From the NCBI RefSeq assembly GCF_000471905.2, contig NW_006500104.1:1969949-2033948 (forward strand): a stretch of 64,000 nucleotides of DNA, given 5' to 3'. Source of the stretch: Amborella trichopoda (lineage: Eukaryota > Streptophyta > Magnoliopsida > Amborellales > Amborellaceae). The notes under the pieces are model-generated. The model had not been told where the DNA came from. It worked only from the letters and a program-made list of their open reading frames with translations, and made no database searches. The translations under genes and the position numbers were made by a program. Positions within the stretch are counted from its first letter, which is position 1; the number at the start of each line of letters is the position of its first letter. Of the stretch, positions 44,825 through 55,684 are shown one piece after another.

Positions 44825-46126
44825 GACATTGTATGGTTTAGTGCATGATTAAAGCACTTGTTCAATTTTTAAGCCATACACTAGGACATAAACTAAGTAC
44901 TTAGTACACAAAGAAACGGTTTAATTGTGTACTATGAGTGTTCGTTGAGCTTGGTTTATAGCAATATGCAAAACCACGATTCGGGGATGGGACTTGGCCC
45001 ATGCCTGAGCTGAGTAACTTGGGTTGAGTCAAGTTAAGTGGTGGGCTGAGTTTGAATTACTCGGCCTGGACGGGCCGAGAACGGCCAAGATAAAAACGTG
45101 CTAAAAAAAATAAAACAATACAAAAAAGAAGAAAAAAAGGAAAAATATGTTTAAAGTAAAACAAAGAACATTTTAATGAGGTTGAAAAAGTAGTAAAAAA
45201 TAGGTTTTGAAAAGTCAATTTGTAAAGGGATTTTTTAGAAATAATCCAAAAATATAAAAATATAAAAATAAGTATTCATGGCCCCAATACTTTCTAATAC
45301 CCAACACTTTTTAATCTTTGTCAAAATGATAGAACATACGAAAAAAAAAAAAAATTACAAAAACATTTCTTATTTTTTCAAATTTTTTAATTTTTTTTTA
45401 AATTTTTTAATTTTTTAAGATGTCCAAGTTAGACAACCCAACTTGAGGAAACTCGAACTTGCCAACATGACGAGTCCAAGCTACTCGGGCGTGTCCAAGT
45501 TGACTCGGTTGGCTAGGCCAAGTTTTTCTGGTTTACATTTAACTATTTTAAGTAAAGTACTGCTTCTCTAAGTGCTGAGATAACAATCTGTAACGACACT
45601 TTAAGAGGGCAACAAGTCTCCTTTTACAATCGTTTAAGTTGAGGGTTTCAGATAGAGTTGAAGAGGATCAGGATGATTTGCCGTATGGGAGAGACAAAGA
45701 GCCAGGGGACTGCGATGTTTTGGCAGAGAGAGAGTGATGTTTTTGCAAGTTGGCACAGTTGCCATTGAGTCGTCTTTTGTACAGTCTGAAAGATGCATGT
45801 GTACAAGGGAAAAGATGAACACAATAACTGCCTTCTTTTAATAACATCCTCAAGTTGCTGTTGCCCCCACTAATAAATAATGTGATGAGAGGATCTTTGT
45901 CTGGTCCCTCCCTCCCTCTCTAATTCTTAATAATGGGAACCTTTTCTTTGCATATGCTCCATCACTATCATGTAACAGTAGTGGTCACTCTCTTATTAAA
46001 ACAAAAAAATAGAGACAAAATGGAACGAACTCCAAGCAGCATCACTTAACAATTCCATTCAATCGTTTTCAGAGTTTGTTCTGTATACTGTCTAAATATT
46101 AAATGGGATTGTATGCAATGAAACCA
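44825..46126. other. Gene-free stretch with an old transposon-like block
   Basis: 44940-45540 has GC-richer ends (GGCCTGGACGGGCC; CTCGGTTGGCTAGGCC) around an AT-rich centre, resembling 23750-24215. I could not pair its ends with confidence. 45640-45850 has short open frames of no known type. Confidence 0.4.
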
Positions 46127-46135
46127 TTTACCTAT
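46127..46135. repeat. Target site duplication of MITE copy 3 (left)
   Basis: TTTACCTAT, repeated exactly at 46529-46537. Confidence 0.88.
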
Positions 46136-46528
46136 GTGAAAAGTTTATACAGAGCCGAGACTCTAAACAATCAAATAAGAGCCTATCTCAAAAGTTTCAC
46201 TAGAAGAGGTTGTTTTGTATGCCCAAATATCCTCAAATTGATCATCTCGACATCGAGATGCATGGACACGAGAAAAAATGGATTTCAAGTTTTGAAAATA
46301 GTGTATTTTGTCATGTATTTTTGGACCGTCAATTTTCAAGATTTTTAAGTTTTTATAGATTTGTCGATCTATACTATTTTTGAAGGTTTAAACTTTGTAA
46401 ATAAAAATAAAAATACATTTTAAGGCTATCACAAAAATTTCAAGGATTAAAACCACATTTCTCAACACTATTTTAAGGTAGGCTCTAATTTGATTGTTTA
46501 GAGCCTAGGCTCTATACAAACCACACCT
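46136..46528. mobile_element. Mutator-type MITE, copy 3 (GAGCC subtype)
   Basis: 393 bp. Left end GTGAAAAGTTTATACAGAGC; reverse complement of the right end AGGTGTGGTTTGTATAGAGC. The inverted similarity runs about 50 bp (CTCTAAACAATCAAAT on both sides). Perfect 9-bp TTTACCTAT duplication. Opposite in orientation to the 24512 copy, same as the 15113 copy. Confidence 0.92.
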
Positions 46529-46558
46529 TTTACCTATTGTATAAGGAGGTCACGATTA

Positions 46559-46566
46559 CTTATAAC
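46559..46566. repeat. Target site duplication of the hAT-like element (left)
   Basis: CTTATAAC; CTTATAAA follows the right end at 48283-48290. Seven of eight match; eight is the hAT length. Confidence 0.7.
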
Positions 46567-46919
46567 CAGTGGTTTAAAAAACGGATCAGTGGCCCTGATC
46601 GGACATCCTAACAACCCATCCAGATCGGTGGATCGGAGATTCGGATTGGGAATCGGCCGAATCAGTCGGATTAAGCTGTAAAAAAAATATAAAAAAATTA
46701 TTAAAATTTATTATAAATATTTTTTTTAGGAATCCAATAAGAAATCGAAGTACTATATTATTAATTTTTATTTTTTTCATCAATATGTGAATATTGAGAT
46801 ATTTTTTCTCTATATGAACTTATTTTAACCATTAAATTACATCACACAAAATAAAAATCATAGAACTATCATGGATGAAGTATATAATCATACATGGACT
46901 ACAATAAAGAATGATTTTT

Positions 46920-47830
46920 TTATAAGAACATATTAGTTTTTTTGACAAAAACCTTTTATTTTTTTACAAGAAATGTTTGTCATATTACATTTTTTTTTTG
47001 TTTTTAGCAAGAACCTTTTTTTTGACAAAAAATACTTGTTTTTTTTATAAGAACTTTTTTTTTTTGACATTAACTTTTTATTACTTTTTATTTTTTTGAC
47101 AAAAACCTTTTATTTTTTTGACAAAAAAAAAAAAATTTGACAAGAAAATAATTGATAAGAACCTTTCATTTTTTTTAAATAAGAAAATTTTTATTTTATT
47201 GATAAGAAAAAAATTTGACAAAAAGCAAAATTGATAAAAAAAACCTTTCATTTTTTTTATAAGAAAAATTTTTGATAAAAAGCAAAATTGATAAAAAAAA
47301 CCTTTCATTTTTTTCTTATGACAAAAATACTTGTTGTATATTATTTTTTTATAAGAACTTTTTTTTTTTTTGACAATAACTTTTTATTGCTTTTTTATCT
47401 TTTTTGACAAAAAATTTTTTATTTTTTTGACAAAAAAAANNNNNNNNNNNNNNNNNNNNNNNNNNNNNNNNNNNNNNNNNNNNNNNNNNNNNNNNNNNNN
47501 NNNNNNNNNNNNNNNNNNNNNNNNNNNNNNNNNNNNNNNNNNNNNNNNNNNNNNNNNNNNNNNNNNNNNNNNNNNNNNNNNNNNNNNNNNNNNNNNNNNN
47601 NNNNNNNNNNNNNNNNNNNNNNNNNNNNNNNNNNNNNNNNNNNNNNNNNNNNNNNNNNNNNNNNNNNNNNNNNNNNNNNNNNNNNNNNNNNNNNNNNNNN
47701 NNNNNNNNNNNNNNNNNNNNNNNNNNGACAAAAAAGAAATTGATAAAAAAACCTGTCATTTTTTTTATAAGAAAAAAATTTGACCTCAAAAAAATAAAAT
47801 TGACAAGAAAAATAGTTGAGAAAAGAACCC
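46920..47830. repeat. Degenerate T-rich array
   Basis: Many copies of words such as TTTTTTGACAAAAA, CCTTT-ATTTTTTT and ATTGATAAAAAAAACC. Open frames across it are artefacts of low complexity and N. Confidence 0.8.
47440..47726. other. Assembly gap (287 N)
   Basis: N run in the T-rich array, probably where assembly failed. Confidence 0.99.
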
Positions 47831-48290
47831 CCTTTCGTCCCAAGGAGAATGGAACCCACACTCTCCGCAGTAAGCTACATGCTACTTAATAGTATTAAAA
47901 GCGCAAATAAAATATATAATATATTAATGTTTCAAGTTAATACCTTCACATTATTCCCCATCGAAGAGGTAGAAGGAAGTTGCAGTGAATAAATATCTCT
48001 TTGTAGTTAATGAGGATAATGTGTGCGAAGTGAAGAGAATCACGTGACAAGGTGTGCGGACCTTAAGGTTCATGTACTTTTTAAAATTTACAAAAATGAC
48101 CATTGAAATCTTTTTACAAAAATGCCCATTATGCTCTTTGAAGAAAATTTATAAAAATGCTTATTGAAGAATCGGCAACCGGGCGATTTTTGGTATTTCA
48201 CTGGAACCGGATCGGGTCTGCCGGTTCTCAAGTCGAATCGGACGAGTCCGGTTCGACTCGCCTACTTACTTTTGAATCACTGCTTATAAA

Positions 48291-49380
48291 ATAGTGAAAC
48301 TTGATGTATCACAAAGTTCGAGAATATTTTCTTTGAAATTTGAGTTTGGTGAATGAAATAAATGCAACCAACTAATTTCATATCCAATAGTCAAGATTAA
48401 CTTGTGACCACTTTGTAAGAAAGGTAAGTAGTCACGTTCTATACTTTTCCATACTAAATTCTCTCTCTCTCTCTCTCTCTCTCTCTAAGAGTTCAAATCC
48501 CCTAGGGTATGTTCCTTTGATGGAAGTTTTGTCTTTAGAAGCTGAATCTTTCGATTTTTTTGGCTCCATGGGGTTCATAGAAGGACGACTTCAACTATTT
48601 CCCACATTTTTTGTTAATTCCCTAGGCATGAACCTTCTCCTTGGGGTTTAGATGAGTTGGGATGTCTTGGCCGTCATTTTGCTGGGCAGAAATAATCTGG
48701 ACCGTGAGAATGGTGGGCCAAAAATGTGGGACCCACATATGGTGCCCCACATCATCATTCCACCTACATAATAAAGGGTCAAGATGACCTGATTAATTTA
48801 AATCCGATGGGGTGCTTATTGGGTGATTTACTATGTCGTATTAACTTGTGGGACTATATACTACACAAGATTGTTTATGGTATAATTTAATTATTATACG
48901 TGAGAATAGATAGCTTAAATTAAATTTTTGTTTTGGTTTTTAAGTGCCTGTAATGATACAATCTCAGCCGCCCATTTCATATCTAACAACCAAGAATGAT
49001 TGCAACCTCTCCTTACTAATAGAAAATTTCGTGATTGCACAAGTGGTACCATAAAGAAAATGTTGAATTACATGGAGCCTCATTTTTTTGCAGCGAATCA
49101 TCTCGCATGCCCTTTTTTATTCTTTTCCTAATTTTGCAGTTTGATATGGTGTTCCTATTGGCATGTCTTTTTTTTCTTTTTTTTTTTTTTTTTTTGTTCT
49201 TCTGAAATGTGGGGATGGCCGATAGGTGGAGGGACAATTTGGGTCTATCTGACATTACAAATTTCAAGCATACCTAAATTTGGGTAGTTAAATGTCATAA
49301 ACATTGAACTATCATTTTATTACTATTTTTTTTAGGTCTTATGCTGAAAAGATTGGGCTTATCCAACACATTTTAGTCCA
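48291..49380. other. Gene-free stretch with a dispersed repeat
   Basis: 48313-48440 is an inverted relative of 32935-33080. 48900-49010 has a weaker third version (CATATCTAACAACCAAGAAT). A CT run is at 48460-48486 and a T run at 49167-49195. Confidence 0.55.
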
Positions 49381-49765
49381 TGGTGTGGTTTTTGCAACTT
49401 CAAACAATCCAATTAAGGCCAATCTCCAAATTTTATCATAACATGTATTTTTGGTGTAAAAAATTCTTAAAATTATCTGAAAATCTATTTTTATATTCAA
49501 TTATAAAATTTTAAACTCCAAAAATAGTTAAAATCAAATAGATCTATAAACATACGAAACTCTTGAAAATGGACAGTCTAGATAATGTGTTGCAAGATGC
49601 ACTATTTTTAGAACTCAATTTTTTTTTTTTTATATATCATACATCTCGATGTCAAGATGATCAATTAGAAGGTTTTTCAATATTAAAACAACATTTTCCA
49701 ATAGATTTTGTAGATGCATATTTAATTCGTAATTTTAAAGTTGCAACCTTATATAAATTTTTCCC
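49381..49765. mobile_element. Mutator-type MITE, copy 4 (GCAACC subtype)
   Basis: 385 bp, beginning TGGTGTGGTTTTTGCAACTT. Its reverse complement follows 15113-15503 closely through most of the length (for example TGCAACACATTATCTAGAC and GGAGTTTAAAATTTTATAAT). No matching 9-bp flanks found (TTTAGTCCA and TTAACAATA). Confidence 0.8.
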
Positions 49766-50497
49766 TTAACAATATTGGACAACTTTATGCCCTCCCATAT
49801 ATTAAAAATTGGATCGCTCTTTATTTGGTTTTCTTTTTCTGCTGCTGAGCATGCGATTGATATATTGGGCATAAAAACTGCATTTTGAAGCATGTCAACC
49901 CCTCAAATTTCTCTGGTCGATCCTCTCTATCTCTGCATCCCATACCCTAAAGCCTCAAGGTCTCCCCAAATTGACTTTATGCAAATTCTCTGTATTTCTA
50001 TTTAATTCTTTTTTCTCGCGTGGGTTTCGTGGTTGTTTTTTCTTTATTTGTGATTGTGAGCCATTACTTTTTTTTATTTATTCAAAATAGAATTATACAA
50101 TTGGAAAGGTAAATAATTTTGTGTTGTACTTTGATTTCTAATGCGTGTGTCAGAGCTTCAAGGTTTATGTTTATGCAATCGTCTAATATCTCTTCTTCTT
50201 CTTTTTTTAATTTCTTTCGTGGATATTGCTGTTGTTAATTTTATTTCATGAAAATGGTTGTTCTATTTTGGGATTTATTCTCATTTTTATTGATTCGTTT
50301 GCTCACTTGATTCTAGATAGAGAAGTGGTTTTGTGGCATGTTCTTTCTCTCTAATTTTGAGCCATTATTATTTTTTCACTTTTTCCTTTCTGTTAAGAGA
50401 AGATTTATAAGATAAAAACACCAAATTCAATATTAAATTGACCTCTTTTATTATCTAAGAAGTAGGGTTGTGCTTGTCAAACACACAAAGAGGTAGA
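49766..50497. other. No recognisable gene
   Basis: AT-rich; CTTCTT-rich near 50190. Nothing recognised. Confidence 0.5.
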
Positions 50498-50665
50498 TGA
50501 CGAATCTCTATCTATTTACTATTATCAATATATATATATATATAATACAACCAGATGTAACTTGCATAGTAAAATAAGTTACAATAGGTACTATATCTAT
50601 AAAATATACACTTTTTATATATGATATGATACAAGATAAATACAAGATCTTCAATGATCTCTACA
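50498..50665 (-). repeat. 3' LTR of the second Copia
   Basis: Shares AATACAACCAGA-GTA-CTTGCA, AAAATATACACTTT-TATATA and TGATATGATACAA with 55196-55356. It ends in ATCTCTACA. Confidence 0.7.
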
Positions 50666-50770
50666 CTCCCTCGCAAACTGAGGTCGGTTGAACAACCCCA
50701 GTTTGTCAATGAGATAGTCATAATGAACACAAGTCATTGCCTTGGTAAAAATATCTACAAGTTATTGTTG

Positions 50771-53700
50771 TCAAGAAATATGTGGGAGTGTAACTTCTTC
50801 AGCCGGGAATATTTCATGAATAAAATGACAATCAATTTCTATATGCTTTGTGCGCTCATGGAACACTGGATTTGATATAATATATACAATGCTAATATTA
50901 TCAACATACAATGACGTAGGAGATCGATGAAGAATATTTAGGTCATGTAAGAGACCTCTCAACCAAGTAATTTCACTGCAAGCTGATGACATTACTCGAT
51001 CGTTGGCTTCTACAGAAGATTTCGATGCAGTTTCTTGTTTCTTATATTTCCATGATATGAGAGAGTCCTTAAGAAATACTCACCATCTAATGGTTGAGCA
51101 TTGAGTATCTAGGCGACCTGCCCAATTCGCATCAGCATAGGCTCGTGTTTGGAGAGAAGAGTTAGAGGATAAGAATTGGCATCTATGGTATGTACCCTGC
51201 AGATAATGAATGACGTGAATGACAATTGAGAGATGGATACGAGGTGGATCTACAACAAATTAGTTGACGATCTGCACTGCATGTGATATATCAAGCCGAA
51301 TCATAGTGAGATAAAGTAGACTACTAACCAGTTGTTTATAAAGAGTGGGATCTGGAAGTTGGTCCCTATTATCATTTCTATATATTACATTCACCTCAAT
51401 TGGTGTGTCCACTTATTTACCATCAGTTAAGTTGACTAGTTTGATCAAATCTTTGGTATACTTCTTTTAATTAACTATATATCAATAATGAGAATAATGA
51501 ATCTCTAGGCTAAAAAATGTAAGTTAGTGGACCTAAATCCATTATTTTGAATGAGTGATTAAGAAGCTCTTTTAAGTATTTATATTGTCATGGTTGTCTC
51601 CTATGATAATAATATCATCAACATATAGGAGAAGAATTGCTATCCCTGAAAAACAATGGTGGGTAAATAGCGAATAGTCATAAGCACTTTGTTTCAACCC
51701 AGCATTAAGAATGACATTTCGAAACCTTTCAAATGATTTTCTTGGAGCTTGTTTTGAACTATAAAAAGATTTTTTCAACCATAGATTCGTCATGGCAATA
51801 CCCCGGAGGAGGTCAAATATATATTGTCTCTTTCAAATGGCTATGAAAAAAGTGTATCTTTACATTCATTTGAGAGATAGTCCACTGACAAATAGCTGAG
51901 AGGGTAATTATTGTACGTACAGTCGTTATTTTAGCAACTAGAGCAAAACTTTCGTCATAGTCTATGCCACACTCATGTTTGTAACCTTAAGCAACTAGTC
52001 ATACTTTATATCCTCAATCCATCTATCAAATTTAAGTTTCATAGAAAAAACCCATTTACTTCCAATAATAGATGTGTTAGGATGACAAGGTAGGGCGAAA
52101 ATATGACCTTGCTCTGGTTGGTGAGTTGGAGGAGGCACAGATTGATTTTGCTTGCCCTGCTGTTGATGCACCAAAAGTTGTGGTGCTTTATAGGTAGAAT
52201 TGGCATATGAGAAATATGATAAGAAAGGAACAGAGGACCATGTTGATTTAACAACTGAATAATAATAAAAGAGGTTTTTCGTACAGATAACATTGCAAGA
52301 AACACGTACACGATGAGCTATTGGATCATAACAGAGAAATCCCTTTTGGTCGAGACAATAACCAACAAAAACACAGATGGCTGCTTGAACAGAAAATTTT
52401 GTTCTTTGATGTACAGGAAAATGAACAAAATAGATACAAACAAAAAACATGTAAGAGAGAATAATCAGGATGAACATGAAATAATGAATAATATAGAGAT
52501 TCTTTATGCAAAACTCAGGATGGGATGCGGTTTATGAGATAACTAACTTTTACTATAGCTTCAACCCAAAAACTATGTAAAATACTAGAGTCATGCATAA
52601 GGGTCCTAATAACTTCTACGATATGACGGTTTTTCATTTCATCTATACCTTTCTCTTGTAGAGTATAGGGATAAATTTTCTGTGATTGAATACCTTGAAT
52701 TTTCAAATATTCTTGAAAATCATGTGATAAATATTCCTCCTCAGATTTTTACCATAAGAGTTTTATTTTTGTACCAAACAAGGTTGCAACTGTGGATAAA
52801 AAAAGTTTTAAAATGGGATAACACTTCAGATTTATGACTCATAAAATATATCTAGGTATAGCAAGTACAGTCATCAATTTATAAGATAGAATACTTGTAT
52901 CCAAGTTTATTGATAGAGTTTAAAGAAAATGCTTTATTGGGCAAGAAACCAAAACGAAATAAAGCATCTAATTTATTTACATTCAGATGACCACGTCTCT
53001 GATGCCACATATGCCATTGTTTATTGGAAACAGAAAAATTAGAATTTGAAGGAGAAAAGAAATAAGCTTCATGACTTGGTTTCTCAAACTCCAAGGGAAA
53101 TAGACAACTAATTCTACGCCCCTTCCCTTTCACTGTTCTGTATCATACAACCATCATGAGAAAATTGAATATTGTAACCATCATCAACGAGTTGACCCAC
53201 ATAGATGAGAGTACCAGTTGATTAAGGAACCAAGAGAACATTAAGTAAATGAAAATGTAGACCAAGGAAGACATAGAGTGAGAGATTATCAATACTAGTA
53301 ATATCTAGTTTATTCTCATTAACTGTGATAACTGTCTATCACCATGATACATAATAGAAAATGGACTTGTGTGCACTCCATTCATATGATTAGAGGAGGA
53401 TTCACACTAAGAGATAGGTGAGAGTTCATACCAAAAAAGATCATAGCAGAGAAAGCAGAAGAAATAACTGCAGATACAGAGTTTTGTACAAATTGCTTAA
53501 TACCATTTGATGTAGCTATTGTCTTGGACCCTATTGTATTTGGGGCATGAATAGTATTTGTTGTAATAGACTCTGACCTTGTATCTACCATTAGTTCATT
53601 TGGTGCATCATTATCAGTTTGGTATACCCTATGAAAGGGTTTCTTTGTAGTTGATGCATGGTTGCCTTGTTGAGGACGATCTCGGTACTCCGTGATAATA

Positions 53701-54160
53701 TGCCAAGGATGTTTGCAATAATTACAAAAAAAATTATTGTTACAATGTGATGTTATATGACCATACTCTTTATGATAATAACATTGCATCGAAGATGGAT
53801 CCTTTTATGATGGCTTTCCTTTGGCCCGTTTAGCCACAAAGACACACTCTATCATTATTTCCCTCAATGGTGGCCTATATCGTAATTCTCGTCTCCTCAT
53901 GATGTAACTCCCCCAGAATGGCATCTACGTAGGGCAATGTTTCGTAATTCAAAATATTGGCTCAAATGATCTCATATTCTAAGCGCGACTTCATTAGGAA
54001 TTGGATCACCTTCATGTCATTATTTATCTCCATTAAGTTTTTAATGCAACAAGCAATGTTGATAGCCTTCATACTTTCGAATTCATGTTCTGTCCACAAG
54101 TTCATAAAACTAGCATAATATTCCTGAATGTTTTTTTCCTCATGTTCATAGGTAAACATA
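50771..54160 (-). pseudogene. gag-pol remnant of the second Copia
   Basis: Minus-strand domains in broken frames. Gag: 54159-53962 (EHEEKNIQEYYASFMNLW) and 53789-53382, with cysteine/histidine motifs CYYHKEYGHITSHC and CNYCKHPWH. Pre-integrase: 53133-52879 (WHMWHQRRGHLNVNKL). Integrase: 52706-52515 (EMKNRHIVEVIRTLM; FWVEAIVKVSYLINRIPS) and about 52430-52250 (KFSVQAAICVFVGY). Reverse transcriptase: about 52040-51572, with FYSSKQAPR in place of YGLKQAPR and YVDDIIIIGD (YVDD at 51625-51614). RNase H: about 51150-50771 (SEITWLRGLL; VFHERTKHIEID). Many stops and frame changes; inactive. Confidence 0.9.
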
Positions 54161-54924
54161 TGATATTTGGTTTGGAATCACCTTGCAAGATTTGATTGTT
54201 GATAAACATTTTCCAAATATTCCCACATTTCTCTCGCAATGCGAAAGCCTCTCTAGATCCATATAATCAAGGATCTACGAGACAATTTTTGTTATGTTAA
54301 TATTCCATTGTTGGGTTTCTTTAGTTTTGGATGTAGCAAGTTATGGTTCAGTTCCATCCATCAACATACCCCTACAAACTTTTTTCTTCAATAATAAATT
54401 GAGAATGGAGACGCCAATCAGGATAGTTTTTCCTATCAAGTTTTATAGTCAACACATCTCCTTTTTCAAATGTTATTAACAAATGGTGTGAGAACCCCTA
54501 ATCTCAATCAAAAAAACTCTATCTAAGATCAAAACTTATACTTGATAATTACCAACTGCCCTTGAAGGAGAAGGCAACAAATAAAAAGCCTTAGTTCAAA
54601 GCGTGAGAGGTTTAATGTAACTAGAGACAATGCCCTTAAAAGATCAAGCAACAAACAAAAGGTCTTGATTGAAAACGTTAAGAGGTTAGAGAAAGAGGCC
54701 AAGAAATTCAAAACGAAAATAAAACTTGTGAGAGAAAAAGAACAACTGAGATCCGAAAATGAGAGAGAGATAGAGGGAGAGAAAGAGAGAGATGGAACTT
54801 GGTTTTCTTTACAGTCGATTCTTCGAGATAAGAGAAATTCATATATGAGAATCCACGAAAGCTTATTTGCCGAAAATTACCTTCACCAAAAAAATAGAGC
54901 TAAACGGAATAGAGCTTGTTTTCG

Positions 54925-55120
54925 AGCCTCATGGTGAGGTCTTTGACTCCATTCTCACTAAAGGGTAGGGGCCCAAATCCCCACTGACTTAACCAATTTT
55001 GAGAATGGCATGGGGCCTTGGTGGTAATATTGTCGAGCCTCATGATGAGGTCTTTGACTTCATTCTCACTAAAGGGTAGAGGCCCAAAATCCCCACTAAC
55101 TTACCACTTTTGTAATTTAA
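54925..55120. repeat. 107-bp tandem duplication in the second Copia leader
   Basis: TCGAGCCTCATG-TGAGGTCTTTGACT starts near 54924 and again near 55034, each followed by CATTCTCACTAAAGGGTAG and AATCCCCACT. It lies between the 5' LTR and gag. Confidence 0.85.
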
Positions 55121-55195
55121 AAAACGGATAGGGGCTCGTCATCTCCACTGAATTACCCAAAAGAAAAAAACATACAAAAAGGCAGAGGAAAAACA

Positions 55196-55356
55196 TGTAT
55201 CTATTATATGCATATGTAATACAACCAGAAGTACCTTGCACTACAACTTAACTTACATAGCAAGATAAGCTACAACAAGTAATATACATATAAAATATAC
55301 ACTTTCTATATATGATATGATACAAAATAAATGCAAGATATTCAATTATCTCTATA
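55196..55356 (-). repeat. 5' LTR of the second Copia
   Basis: Similar to 50498-50665, as described there. Confidence 0.7.
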
Positions 55357-55684
55357 GTGTTTATTATTTTTCTCCTTGCCATTTTTTTTCCATTTAGTGA
55401 ATTGGGTATCATTCATTTCTCATTTCTTGATACTATGTAAATCTTCTTTGACTTTCGAAGCACAATATTCGTGTTTTTATGAAGTGGGTTGTGTTTAATT
55501 TTGTGTAATAATTTGAAAAGATGATCGATTTTGGAGTTGCGCTTTCATAAAGGTTCAACGTGTCTTGATTGGGGCCGCCTCACCTCGATTTTATATACAA
55601 TAGTTTGGGTTTTAATACTAGACACTGGTGGAGTGAGGTTGCTTTGTGGACGCTCCAAAAATATGGTGCTTAAATTGATAAGAA

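Larger units (their letters stand above)
46567..48282. mobile_element. Non-autonomous hAT-like element with T-rich interior
   Basis: Ends CAGTGGTTTAAAA on the left and CAGTGATTCAAAA (reverse complement) on the right, with 8-bp flanks matching 7 of 8. Sub-ends are GC-richer, with repeated GATCGG and GAATCGG words. The middle (46920-47830) is a degenerate array of T runs, GACAAAAA and ATAAGAA words, broken by a gap. No coding sequence; transposase would come in trans. Confidence 0.75.
50498..55356 (-). mobile_element. Second Copia retrotransposon, minus strand, decayed
   Basis: Short LTR-like ends (50498-50665 and 55196-55356) enclose gag and pol remnants on the minus strand. On the minus strand a purine tract, GAGGGAG, precedes the TGTAGAGATCA start of the 3' LTR. 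I found no clear primer binding site or 5-bp duplication. It is more degraded than the Copia at 38001-44824. Confidence 0.8.

Noticed and set aside
47349-47861. Several open frames on both strands
   Set aside because: Made of N and T-rich repeats inside the hAT-like element.
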